This document shows, in pieces, positions 1 to 7,488 of a DNA stretch of 18,478 nt. The notes under the pieces are model-generated. The model saw only the letters and a list, made by a program, of their open reading frames with translations. It had not been told where the DNA came from and did no database searches. This DNA comes from Bacteroidota bacterium (GTDB taxonomy: Bacteria > Bacteroidota > Bacteroidia > Flavobacteriales_F > PHOS-HE28), in assembly GCA_023412755.1 (NCBI GenBank), contig JAEZCB010000250.1, positions 1 through 18,478 on the forward strand, in the 5' to 3' direction. The translations under genes and the position numbers were made by a program. The first letter of the stretch is position 1. Each line of letters opens with the position of its first letter.

Positions 1-952
1 GATCCTCGTCCAGGTCCTTTTTTTTGTGGATCGCTTTATCGAATGGGATCCGGGTGATCTCTCCATCGGAGACGCCGATCATCAAATTGGCATGGCCTTG
101 TAACAGCGCTTCCACGGCGGCCACGCCAGAACGGCTGGCAATGATCCGATCCCGCGCCGTTGGCTGTCCACCGCGCTGCATGTGGCCGATCACCGCGACA
201 CGTGTGTCATAGTGCGTGAATCGTTCCTTCACCTTGCGCGCCACATCGAACGCGCCGCCTTCCTCATCGCCTTCGGCGATCACCACTATGCTCGATGATT
301 TGCTCTGGGCCGCGGTGGAAAGGGCCCTCACCAATTCATCGATACCTTCCTTCTTCTCGGGCACCATCACGTATTCCGCGCCTGCTGCCACAGCACATGC
401 CAATGCCAGTGTGCCGGTGTCGCGGCCCATCACTTCCACAAAGAACAACCTGTCGTGGGAGGAGGCTGTGTCCCTTATACGATCGATGGCTCCAATGGCG
501 GTGTTCAATGCCGTATCATAGCCGATGGAGGCATCCGTACCGGCCAGGTCATTATCTATTGTGCCTGGCAATCCGACGGTATGTACGCCATGCTCTTCAT
601 GCAGCTTCATGGCGCCTGCGAAAGTGCCATCGCCACCAATGGCCACCAGGGCCTGGATGCCATGGCGATCCAGCGTCTCCTTCGCCATGGTGCGGCCTTC
701 CGGCTTCATGAATGCCGCACAACGCGCCGAACGGAGTATGGTGCCCCCGCGTTGGATGATGTTGCTTACATCTCGAGCACCGAGTTCCACGGTGCGGTCA
801 TTCACCATTCCGTCATAACCGCCCCGGAAACCGGTTACCCGCAGGCCATGGTGGACCGCCGTGCGTACGACCGCACGTATGGCCGCATTCATACCGGGAC
901 TATCTCCGCCGGAGGTGAAGACACCGATATGTTCCAAGGCCCTTTCTGTCAT
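1..952 (-). CDS. pfkA: ATP-dependent 6-phosphofructokinase, 3' end cut by window
   Basis: This gene phosphorylates fructose 6-phosphate to fructose 1,6-bisphosphate with ATP, the committed step of glycolysis in the cytosol. I translated the minus strand from ATG at 952, giving 317 codons before the window edge, so close to the usual family length of about 320. The N-terminus has the nucleotide-binding motif FTSGGDSPGMNAAIRAVVR. GGDGT lies about a third of the way in, and the catalytic loop reads PGTIDND. Gly in both GGDG and PGTIDND is the pattern of ATP-dependent rather than pyrophosphate-dependent enzymes. Later motifs VMGRDTG and GHMQRGGQPTARDR fit substrate binding. The ATG overlaps the TGA of the upstream BNR-repeat gene as ATGA, so translation is probably coupled. 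The stop codon lies outside the window. Confidence 0.95.
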   Translation of the reverse strand, partial: MTERALEHIGVFTSGGDSPGMNAAIRAVVRTAVHHGLRVTGFRGGYDGMVNDRTVELGARDVSNIIQRGGTILRSARCAAFMKPEGRTMAKETLDRHGIQALVAIGGDGTFAGAMKLHEEHGVHTVGLPGTIDNDLAGTDASIGYDTALNTAIGAIDRIRDTASSHDRLFFVEVMGRDTGTLALACAVAAGAEYVMVPEKKEGIDELVRALSTAAQSKSSSIVVIAEGDEEGGAFDVARKVKERFTHYDTRVAVIGHMQRGGQPTARDRIIASRSGVAAVEALLQGHANLMIGVSDGEITRIPFDKAIHKKKDLDED

Positions 953-2199
953 CGATCAGCGATCACCTGGCCCACCTCGCGCCGGGTCCCGGTCTTCGTG
1001 TCGATCAGATAGCAGTGATATCTGCCGGCCACCATATCACCTCGAGGGATCCGCACCGGTGCCGCTGGCAGAGCGTCGATCCGCTGCACTTCCCTGCCCG
1101 CGGCATCGGTGATCACCAACGTGCTTGTTGCGGATAGGGAACTGAGGTCCACGGTAAAGCCATCCTGGAAAACAGTGGGATAGAGGGCGATGGACGTCAA
1201 CTCGTCCTCCGCCATGTCCACAGAAGTTCCCTGCAGCCAGTACACATCCTCTAGGGCTCCCAGGTACAGCTTGCTGGGGCTGGCATGGAATTGATTCTGA
1301 TTCAACTGGTCGAATGAGCCCAACCCTGTTTGGAAGAGCGAAAAGGTGACACCATTGTCGGTGGAGCGGTAGACCTGGGCCGTGTTCTGGTTGGACCCTG
1401 TGCTTAGGAAGAGTTTGCCATCATAGGAGATCAATTCACCCCTGTTGATCACGCTGGGCAGCCCGGCGGAATTGTTCCAAGTGGCGCCCCAATTATCGGA
1501 ATAGCGTACACCGAAATCAGACACGGCGATCATGCGGTTGCCCACGATCTGCAGGGCGAAGGTATTGTAGTTCGTGCCGGGCACGGCCTGCCAGTTAAGG
1601 GCACCGTTGGTGCTGGTATAGATGCCTGTGCTGGTGGCTGCGAACATGGCCCAATTGGTATAGGCGATATGGTGCACCACCATGTTGGAATTCATTCCGG
1701 AATGGCCCATGGACCAGTTCAGGCCATCATTGTCTGAACGGTACATGCCGCCACCATTTGCGATCGTATTGGTGAGCAACACCAGTGTCACCCCATTCAC
1801 GCGAAAGAATTTGTTGGGGAAGGGGATCTGGGGCACCGCGGTATTGGCAGCGGGAATACCGCTGTTGGAGATCTGCCAGGTGTTGCCGCCATCGGTGGAG
1901 CGGTAGACCTGGTGCACATCGTTTTGAGGAAGGAAACCGGCCAGCAGCACGTTACCCGTGCGGCCTATGGAACGGATGGTGCCTGGATTGGGAAGGCCTG
2001 TATTGGCAAGGGCCCAGCCCCCAGCATCGTCATACGTGCGGTAAACACCCAGGCCTATGCTGGCCGCATAGACAGCATCGCCCATGGTGGAGACCGATCT
2101 GGCGGAATGCTGAAGTTGCATCGGGTTCCATGTCTGTGCATTGGCCAGAAGGCTGGTTTGAACGATCAGTGACAGGCCCAACAGGCGTAAAAAGCTCAT
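949..2199 (-). CDS. Secreted BNR-repeat protein with T9SS C-terminal sorting domain
   Basis: The product is 416 residues, probably exported by Sec and then T9SS to the cell surface or medium. The reading frame stays open upstream to 2316, but ATG at 2199 gives a clean signal peptide (MSFLRLLGLSLIV..., cleavage after about ANA), so I use it. The body has about six BNR/Asp-box-like units, for example YRSTDGGNTW (about residue 99), YRSDNDGLNW (153), YTSTNGALNW (194), RYSDNWGATW (232) and YRSTDNGVTF (277), consistent with a sialidase- or VPS10-like beta-propeller. No sialidase catalytic set is evident, so I do not call an enzyme. Residues about 334-416 look like a type A sorting domain (SIALYPTVFQDGFTVDL, then ITDAAGREVQ). 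It overlaps pfkA by 4 bases. Function unknown; a surface binding or scaffolding propeller is a guess. Confidence 0.85.
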   Translation of the reverse strand: MSFLRLLGLSLIVQTSLLANAQTWNPMQLQHSARSVSTMGDAVYAASIGLGVYRTYDDAGGWALANTGLPNPGTIRSIGRTGNVLLAGFLPQNDVHQVYRSTDGGNTWQISNSGIPAANTAVPQIPFPNKFFRVNGVTLVLLTNTIANGGGMYRSDNDGLNWSMGHSGMNSNMVVHHIAYTNWAMFAATSTGIYTSTNGALNWQAVPGTNYNTFALQIVGNRMIAVSDFGVRYSDNWGATWNNSAGLPSVINRGELISYDGKLFLSTGSNQNTAQVYRSTDNGVTFSLFQTGLGSFDQLNQNQFHASPSKLYLGALEDVYWLQGTSVDMAEDELTSIALYPTVFQDGFTVDLSSLSATSTLVITDAAGREVQRIDALPAAPVRIPRGDMVAGRYHCYLIDTKTGTRREVGQVIADR

Positions 2200-2277
2200 G
2201 CGTGGTTCGTTATTTATTCGGGTCGTTCCAGTTGTGTGGCAGCAGGATGAACGAACTGCCAGGGTGCCGCAAGGTAC

Positions 2278-2285
2278 TATCTTCG
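2278..2285 (+). promoter_or_regulatory. Candidate -7 box TATCTTCG before the His/Cys small protein gene
   Basis: TATCTTCG differs by one base from the Bacteroidota -7 consensus TAnnTTTG and lies four bases before ATG 2290. The same one-base variant (TTCG) occurs before the metallopeptidase gene. If used, the transcript would have almost no leader. The 90-base gap here is divergent: a weaker TACCTTG on the minus strand (2270-2276) could serve the BNR-repeat gene, with about 70 bases of leader. I see no clear -33 element. Confidence 0.4.
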
Positions 2286-2289
2286 CCGC

Positions 2290-2604
2290 ATGCGCGGAAG
2301 GGGTGCGGCCATCCAATGGGGTGGTTTTCTGTTGGCCTTATTCATATTCGGCCAGCTTCCTTTTTTGCTTCCGCATGATCATGGACATGATGATGGTCCG
2401 TCGAGAGCTTCTGAACGTGAAATAGTTAGCGATCACCTGGAGTGCTTGTTATGCGCTTTGGAGATGTGTTTTGCCACCGCCATCGCCCCAGCTGCGGGTC
2501 CATGCGCGATCACCCTCCATGGTGAGTGCGATCCATTCGTGATAGAGAGGCCTTTGCGTTATGAGAGCACCACGGCCAGGGACCGTGGACCGCCGGCCTG
2601 TTGA
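2290..2604 (+). CDS. Small His/Cys-rich exported protein upstream of TonB receptor
   Basis: A 104-residue protein with an N-terminal hydrophobic segment (about residues 9-27), likely a signal peptide or single membrane anchor. It is followed by a metal-ligand-like run HDHGHDDG (29-36), then CLLC and a third Cys (C52, C55, C60), two more Cys (C72, C80) and a C-terminal RGPPAC. This layout (His run, CxxC, final RGPP) resembles small proteins often found beside TonB-dependent receptors in Bacteroidota and the DUF2946-like group linked to copper. That assignment is from memory of the pattern and not from a search. It lies 94 bases upstream of the receptor gene on the same strand, probably in one transcript. 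A periplasmic metal-binding or metal-sensing role is an inference. The ATG is supported by the TATCTTCG box just before it. Confidence 0.7.
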   Translation: MRGRGAAIQWGGFLLALFIFGQLPFLLPHDHGHDDGPSRASEREIVSDHLECLLCALEMCFATAIAPAAGPCAITLHGECDPFVIERPLRYESTTARDRGPPAC

Positions 2605-2698
2605 GCGGTTTCCAATAACGCGGCCTATTCCATCATTGGGATCATTTCGATCATCCCATGGCACCCACATATTCCTGAATGAATTCCATCTTCCAACA

Positions 2699-5023
2699 GT
2701 GAGGGCATCCACATTGATGCTCCTGGCCCTGGTGTGCTGCACGGCGGGGGCACAGGATCCTTCCTGCACCATTGTGTTGCAGGGCAGGGTGATCGATGAG
2801 CATGATCGATCACCATTGTCCTTCGCTGAAATATTCCTGCCTGATCAAGGAGTAGGGGCCGTGGCCGATGAAACAGGTGCATATGTGCTGGAAGGCCTTT
2901 GCCCGGGACGGTATCTGGTGCGGGTGATGCATCTGGGCTGTGAACCTGTGGAACAGGTGATCGACCTGCGACGGAACATGGTGATGGATTTCGAACTGGA
3001 ACATCATCTGGAAGAATTGCGCGAACTGGAGGTGATCCGGCAGCGGCCCGATGAGAATGTGGGGCAGGCTCGCATGGAAGTGGACCGAAGTGCTCTGGAT
3101 CGATCCACGCAACATGATGTGGCGACCATGCTGAGCACCATTCCTGGGGTGAACATGCTGCGCACGGGTCCCACGATCAACAAGCCCGTGATCCATGGCC
3201 TGTATGGTGATCGAATTCTGATGTTGAACAATGGCGTGCGGCAACAGGATCAGCAATGGGGCACCGAACATGCGCCCAACATGGATCCATTCGCGGCGGA
3301 ACGCTATACCGTGGTGAAAGGTGCTGCCGCTGTACAATACGGCTCGGATGCCATGGGCGGTGTGGTGCTCGCCGAACCTCCTGCCCTGCCCAGGACCAAA
3401 GGCACACGCGGCGAGGTGCGGATCTCCGGAGGGTCGAACGGGCGTGGGGGCGGGCTCGGTGGCATGTTGGAGGGTGGTTCCGGAAAGGTGCGTGGCCTGG
3501 GCTGGCGGTTGCAGGCCAGCGGGCGGCGCTTCGGTGATGCGCATGCCGCGGATCATGTGCTAAGCAATACTGGTCTGCGCGAAATGGCGGCCTCCGCAAG
3601 CATCGGAGTACAAGGGCCCCGCACTGGTGCCTCCTTCTACTACAGCGCTTTTGCAAGGGAGTTGGGCATCCTCCGGGCAGCCCACATCGGTAATCTCACG
3701 GACCTTCAGGAGGCGATCACGCGACAACAGCCGTGGTATGTGGCACCTTTCACCTATGCCATCGAGGCACCCAGGCAGGAAGTGGTCCACCATCTGTTGA
3801 AAGCGGAATTATCTAGGCGCATCACCATGCGTGATCAACTGGTGCTCACCTATGCCTACCAGACCAACGACCGCCAGGAATACGATAGACGAAGGGGCGC
3901 CTTGCGGGAGCGGCCCGCGTTGGACCTCTACCTCCGATCACACACCGCGGACCTTGTGTTGAAGCATTGGCTTGGCGAACGCCTGCATGGCAAGATCGGC
4001 GTGAATGGCCTCTATCAGGAGAATGTGAACATTCCTGGTACCGGGATCCAGCCATTGATCCCCAATCATGTCCGGTTGGTCTCGGGGGCTTTCGTCCATG
4101 AGCATTATCCTGTGACAGGAACGCTGGAGCTGGAGGCCGGTGCAAGGCTGGAGCAGGCGCAACTGGATGTGTACAAGTTCGATGATGATGGCCAATGGAT
4201 CTCACCCCGCCATGTGTTCACCAACAACGCATTCAGTATCGGCGCAAATTGGGGTACGGACTCCTTGCGCCTGCGAGCTAACATCAGCAGTGCGTACAGG
4301 CCACCGAACGTGAATGAACTATACAGCGAGGGCCTGCACCATGGAGCGGCCGCCTTGGAATATGGGGATCCCACCCTGGGCAATGAACGTTCGTTGAAAA
4401 TGGTGGCCGATCTCACAGGGCATGCCATCGGTGGCAAAATGGCATTCTCTTTCACCGTATACCGCGATCGGATCGACAACTACATCTACCTGAGGCCGGC
4501 AGGGCAGGTGCTCACGATCCGCGGAGCCTTCCCACGTTTCGATCATGTATCCACGGATGCCTTGTTGAACGGGGCCGATGCCATGGTGGAGATCCGCGTG
4601 CGGAAAGCATGGTCCATTGGTGCGCGCGCTTCTTATCTCCATGGGCACGATCTGCAGGAGAGCAGGCCACTCTTCCTGATGCCTTCGAACCGCATCCAGG
4701 CATCGCTGGTGCATGAGATCCCTGCAGCGGGTCCCTGGCGCGAGCTGCGATTCGAGATCAATGGCACTTTCGCAATGAGGCAGAGGCGGGTACCAGATGG
4801 TGTTGACTTCATGGATGCGCCTCCGGGCTACCAGCTGCTTGGTGCGGCCATCACCATGGCGAGACCGGTAGGCAGGAATGAGATCCGGCTAGGTCTGGCG
4901 GGTTCCAATCTGCTGAATGTGGCCTACCGCGATCTCTTGGATCGATCCCGCTATTTCGCCGATGCACGGGGCGCGGATGTCACCCTTTGGTTGCGGTACA
5001 CATTCGGCCGCAAGGAACACTGA
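2699..5023 (+). CDS. TonB-dependent outer-membrane receptor
   Basis: An outer-membrane gated channel that imports a ligand using energy passed by TonB-ExbBD. The frame is open from 2561, but a signal peptide begins near 2699. GTG 2699 gives VRASTLMLLALVCCTAGAQ with a basic n-region, whereas ATG 2717 gives a very short signal without charge, so I prefer GTG; the start is uncertain. Length is about 774 residues. After the signal comes a carboxypeptidase-regulatory-like domain (about residues 24-105: VLQGRVIDEHDRSPLSFAEI...), a plug (about 125-220, with VIHGLYGDRILMLNNGVRQ and VVKGAAAVQYGSDAMGG) and a beta-barrel ending in an aromatic strand (LWLRYTFGRKEH). The plug motif with NNGVRQ...WGTEHAP recalls receptors thought to take up metals (ZnuD-like). 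With the His/Cys neighbour, metal uptake is my best inference; the substrate is not shown. It converges on purE with a 29-base gap. Confidence 0.92.
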   Translation: MRASTLMLLALVCCTAGAQDPSCTIVLQGRVIDEHDRSPLSFAEIFLPDQGVGAVADETGAYVLEGLCPGRYLVRVMHLGCEPVEQVIDLRRNMVMDFELEHHLEELRELEVIRQRPDENVGQARMEVDRSALDRSTQHDVATMLSTIPGVNMLRTGPTINKPVIHGLYGDRILMLNNGVRQQDQQWGTEHAPNMDPFAAERYTVVKGAAAVQYGSDAMGGVVLAEPPALPRTKGTRGEVRISGGSNGRGGGLGGMLEGGSGKVRGLGWRLQASGRRFGDAHAADHVLSNTGLREMAASASIGVQGPRTGASFYYSAFARELGILRAAHIGNLTDLQEAITRQQPWYVAPFTYAIEAPRQEVVHHLLKAELSRRITMRDQLVLTYAYQTNDRQEYDRRRGALRERPALDLYLRSHTADLVLKHWLGERLHGKIGVNGLYQENVNIPGTGIQPLIPNHVRLVSGAFVHEHYPVTGTLELEAGARLEQAQLDVYKFDDDGQWISPRHVFTNNAFSIGANWGTDSLRLRANISSAYRPPNVNELYSEGLHHGAAALEYGDPTLGNERSLKMVADLTGHAIGGKMAFSFTVYRDRIDNYIYLRPAGQVLTIRGAFPRFDHVSTDALLNGADAMVEIRVRKAWSIGARASYLHGHDLQESRPLFLMPSNRIQASLVHEIPAAGPWRELRFEINGTFAMRQRRVPDGVDFMDAPPGYQLLGAAITMARPVGRNEIRLGLAGSNLLNVAYRDLLDRSRYFADARGADVTLWLRYTFGRKEH

Positions 5024-5052
5024 TCGATCTGTTAGCAGGCATCGATCCCCGA

Positions 5053-5559
5053 TCAGTCTTCCTTGAACGTATTCGGAAAACGGTCACCGATGGACCGGAT
5101 ACCTTCCTGGACCTTTTGTTCCTGCTGATCGCGGAATTTCTCCAGGGCGTTCCTGATCTTATCATTTTCGATACCCATGATCCGGGCCGCGAGTATGCCC
5201 GCATTCCGTGCGCCATCCACTGCCACGGTGGCCACAGGTATGCCTGCGGGCATCTGCACAATGGAAAGGAGCGAATCCCAACCATCGATGGAATTCCTGC
5301 TTTTTATGGGCACACCGATCACGGGCAGGGTGGTCATGCTCGCCACCATGCCCGGCAGATGGGCCGCCCCTCCAGCGCCGGCTATGATCACCTTGAGGCC
5401 ACGTTCCACGGCTGTTCTGGCATAGCCGTACATGCGATCGGGGGTCCGGTGGGCGCTCACGATGGTGAGTTCAAAAGGAACCCCCATTTCCTGCAGAATA
5501 TCCGCGGCCTCCTGCATGATGCCAAGATCACTTGCGCTGCCCATTATTATGCCTACCAT
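5053..5559 (-). CDS. purE: N5-carboxyaminoimidazole ribonucleotide mutase (PurE, class I)
   Basis: Moves the carboxyl group of N5-CAIR to C4, giving CAIR in de novo purine synthesis; cytosolic, normally an octamer. The 168-residue length matches class I PurE. The active-site signatures are all present: MGSASDLGIM near the N-terminus, SAHRTPDRMYGYA, and AGAGGAAHLPGMVAS, with TLPVIGVPIKS following. It starts 19 bases after the stop of purK on the same strand, so the two form a purK-purE operon. PurK supplies the substrate, as expected for the two-step bacterial route. Confidence 0.97.
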   Translation of the reverse strand: MVGIIMGSASDLGIMQEAADILQEMGVPFELTIVSAHRTPDRMYGYARTAVERGLKVIIAGAGGAAHLPGMVASMTTLPVIGVPIKSRNSIDGWDSLLSIVQMPAGIPVATVAVDGARNAGILAARIMGIENDKIRNALEKFRDQQEQKVQEGIRSIGDRFPNTFKED

Positions 5560-5578
5560 CGTTGCGTAGCTATGGTCG

Positions 5579-6727
5579 TTAGGGTCTGGCGGCCTTTTCA
5601 GCTTCCTCCTTCACCGGTACCACCCGGCAATGGATCTTCGTTACCGCGATGGCCTGATCCAATCCATTATGATCATGGGCCGTCACCGTTATGTGACCCA
5701 TTTTCCGGCCGGTGCGCGTCTTCTTCTTGCCGTAGAGATGGACAAAGGTGCCGGGAAGGTGCAGGATATCATCCAACCCCTGCATGTGCGGTGCCCCTTC
5801 ACCCTGTTCACCCACCAGATTGATCATGGCCGCCGGGGTGTTGGTGCGGGTATCACCAAGAGGCCAGCCCATGTAGATGCGCAGGAGTTGATCGAATTGT
5901 GAACTGGCACATGCCTCGATGGTATGATGGCCGCTGTTGTGCGCACGTGGCGCGGTCTCATTCACCAGCAGTTCACCATTGCGATCAAGGAACATTTCAA
6001 CAGCGTAGATGCCCGGCTCGCCAAATGCTTCGGCCACCTGCCGGCCAAGATCACGTGCGCGCCTGGCCACCGGATCATTGATCCTGGCGGGTGCCCGCAG
6101 ATGGTCCACCAGATTGTATCGTGGGTCGAACACCATTTCCACAGGATCATAGACCCGCTGGTCCGTGGCACTACGTACAACGATCACAGCCAGTTCCTTC
6201 GCTACATCCACCTGCCTTTCCAGAACACTCGGCCAAGACCAGTCTTCCGGTATATCATCCGGTGTCGCTACATGTACCACACCGCGGCCATCATACCCAC
6301 CGGTGCGGGTCTTCAGGAACGCGGGGAATAGATCCATGCTGTTCCGGGCCTCATCCCTATTCCTGATGGATCTGAAAGGGGAGGTGGGAATGCCATGTTC
6401 GCGATAGAATTCTTTTTGCAGGCCCTTATCCTGGATCACACGAAGCACGGCAGGGTCCGGTATCACGGTCTTTCCGAGCCGCTTCAATTCTTCGAGTGCC
6501 TCCACACTCACATGCTCGATCTCTATGCCCACCACATCGGCCTCACGGGCATGTGCGATCACGCCATCCTTGTCCATGAGATCACCCGTGGTGACGCTTT
6601 GGGTGAGACCTGCGCATGGAGCGGATGGATCAGGGTCCATCACAGCGATCTCCACATCATAGCGCAGCGCGTTCTCGATGAACATGCGGCCCAGTTGCCC
6701 GCCGCCGAGAAGCGCGATCTTTTTCAT
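5579..6727 (-). CDS. purK: N5-carboxyaminoimidazole ribonucleotide synthase
   Basis: An ATP-grasp enzyme that carboxylates aminoimidazole ribonucleotide with bicarbonate and ATP to N5-CAIR, the step before PurE. From ATG 6727 the protein has 382 residues; an in-frame TTG three codons upstream is a poorer choice. The N-terminus MKKIALLGGGQLGRM is the Rossmann-like preATP-grasp start. The ATP-grasp core includes FLKTRTGGYDGRGV and VLERQVDVAKELAVIV, and the metal/substrate motif reads NETAPRAHNSGHHTIEAC. The C-terminal domain ends with a basic/acidic tail KEEAEKAARP. A perfect TATCTTTG box ends six bases before the ATG, so the gene likely has its own promoter although the beta-barrel gene lies only 30 bases upstream. 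Confidence 0.97.
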   Translation of the reverse strand: MKKIALLGGGQLGRMFIENALRYDVEIAVMDPDPSAPCAGLTQSVTTGDLMDKDGVIAHAREADVVGIEIEHVSVEALEELKRLGKTVIPDPAVLRVIQDKGLQKEFYREHGIPTSPFRSIRNRDEARNSMDLFPAFLKTRTGGYDGRGVVHVATPDDIPEDWSWPSVLERQVDVAKELAVIVVRSATDQRVYDPVEMVFDPRYNLVDHLRAPARINDPVARRARDLGRQVAEAFGEPGIYAVEMFLDRNGELLVNETAPRAHNSGHHTIEACASSQFDQLLRIYMGWPLGDTRTNTPAAMINLVGEQGEGAPHMQGLDDILHLPGTFVHLYGKKKTRTGRKMGHITVTAHDHNGLDQAIAVTKIHCRVVPVKEEAEKAARP

Positions 6728-6733
6728 GCGCGG

Positions 6734-6741
6734 CAAAGATA
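6734..6741 (-). promoter_or_regulatory. -7 promoter box TATCTTTG of purK-purE
   Basis: On the minus strand TATCTTTG matches the Bacteroidota -7 consensus TAnnTTTG exactly, with six bases between it and the purK ATG. Transcription starting the usual few bases downstream would begin at or next to the start codon, giving a leaderless or nearly leaderless mRNA. I do not see a convincing -33 TTTG. Confidence 0.6.
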
Positions 6742-6757
6742 GCCGGGCACGAAGTTC

Positions 6758-7381
6758 CTACTTGCGGCGGCGAGTGCCGGCGGAATACATCCGGCGCATC
6801 TGCACCAGGCGCTTACCGATGGTCAATTGTAGGCTGCGATTCCTGGGGAAGAGCGAATCGTCGTTCTTCAGCAGGGTGGGCATGCCGGTATAATAACGCA
6901 TGGTGAGATCCAGGCCATTCCCCAGATCCAACCCGGCGCCCATGATGAATCCCATGTCGAAGGAATTGTAACCTTCTCTTACATCGGTGGTGCCATTGGG
7001 GTCGATCCGATGGGCGGTGATCAGTTTGCCGAGTTGAAGACCGCCGTGCAGGTTCACCGTATTGTTGAAATAGAACTTGGCCGCTAACGGTAGTTCCACG
7101 TAAGCTGTGCGCAAGGTGGATCGATCACCGTCCGGTTCGGTAAGGGCGGTGCCCAACATGGTGAGCAGCAATTCCGGTTGTACTTCCAGACGGGGGGCGG
7201 CGGCCAAGGGCAGATAGACACCCAGGGTTACACCGGGGATCGGGGCGGTCTTGATGTGGAATGCCCTGTAAGTGGACATCAAAGGACCGCCCTTGATGCC
7301 TATACCGCTATGTTGTGCATGCGCCGAGGCAGCCAGTAGCAGCAGGGGGGAGAGCAAATAGGCGCGAATGGCCCGTGGCAT
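6758..7381 (-). CDS. Outer-membrane beta-barrel protein (porin-family-like)
   Basis: A 207-residue protein with a signal peptide (MPRAIRAYLLSPLLLLAASAHAQ) followed by IGIKGGPLMSTYRAF. This start, the alternating hydrophobic strands (VTLGVYLPL, LEVQPELLLTMLG, AYVELPLAAKFYF, VNLHGGLQLGKLI) and the MGFIMGAGLDL / LDLTMRYYTGM pair are typical of the small Bacteroidota outer-membrane beta-barrel family (PF13568-type). The tail after the last strand (LQLTIGKRL) is very basic and ends in RRRK, which is somewhat unusual for a barrel whose last strand is normally terminal. The gene lies 30 bases upstream of purK. No function is known from sequence. Confidence 0.8.
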   Translation of the reverse strand: MPRAIRAYLLSPLLLLAASAHAQHSGIGIKGGPLMSTYRAFHIKTAPIPGVTLGVYLPLAAAPRLEVQPELLLTMLGTALTEPDGDRSTLRTAYVELPLAAKFYFNNTVNLHGGLQLGKLITAHRIDPNGTTDVREGYNSFDMGFIMGAGLDLGNGLDLTMRYYTGMPTLLKNDDSLFPRNRSLQLTIGKRLVQMRRMYSAGTRRRK

Positions 7382-7444
7382 GGGAATGGGATCGTTTCCA
7401 TTGTATACGGGAAGAACGCGTGATCAGTTTCCAAAAAAGGCGAA

Positions 7445-7468
7445 AAAGCCAGGCTTTCACCTGGCTTT
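7445..7468 (-). terminator. Rho-independent terminator of the metallopeptidase gene
   Basis: AAAGCCAGG (7445-7453) and CCTGGCTTT (7460-7468) form a perfect 9-bp stem with a 6-base loop. On the minus strand the hairpin is followed by a T run (CTTTTTCGCCTTTTTT). It sits about 20 bases after the stop of the 7489-9624 gene and separates it from the beta-barrel gene. Confidence 0.85.
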
Positions 7469-7488
7469 CCCTTGTGGATGAGTGAACT

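Noticed and set aside
2561..2698. N-terminal extension of the TonB receptor reading frame to ATG 2561
   Set aside because: It would overlap the small gene, is Arg/Pro-rich and would place the signal peptide about 50 residues into the protein.
2449..2772. Minus-strand open frame opposite the small His/Cys gene and receptor start
   Set aside because: No recognisable domain; the plus-strand genes explain the region better.
5022..5047. GATCGAT/ATCGATC inverted repeat between the receptor and purE stops
   Set aside because: 7-bp AT/GC stem with a 12-base loop and no T tract on either side; GATC is frequent everywhere here, so a terminator call is not supported.
4987..5823. Plus-strand open frame of 278 codons opposite purE and the end of purK
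   Set aside because: Shadow of purE/purK; composition is not protein-like and it overlaps the receptor's end.
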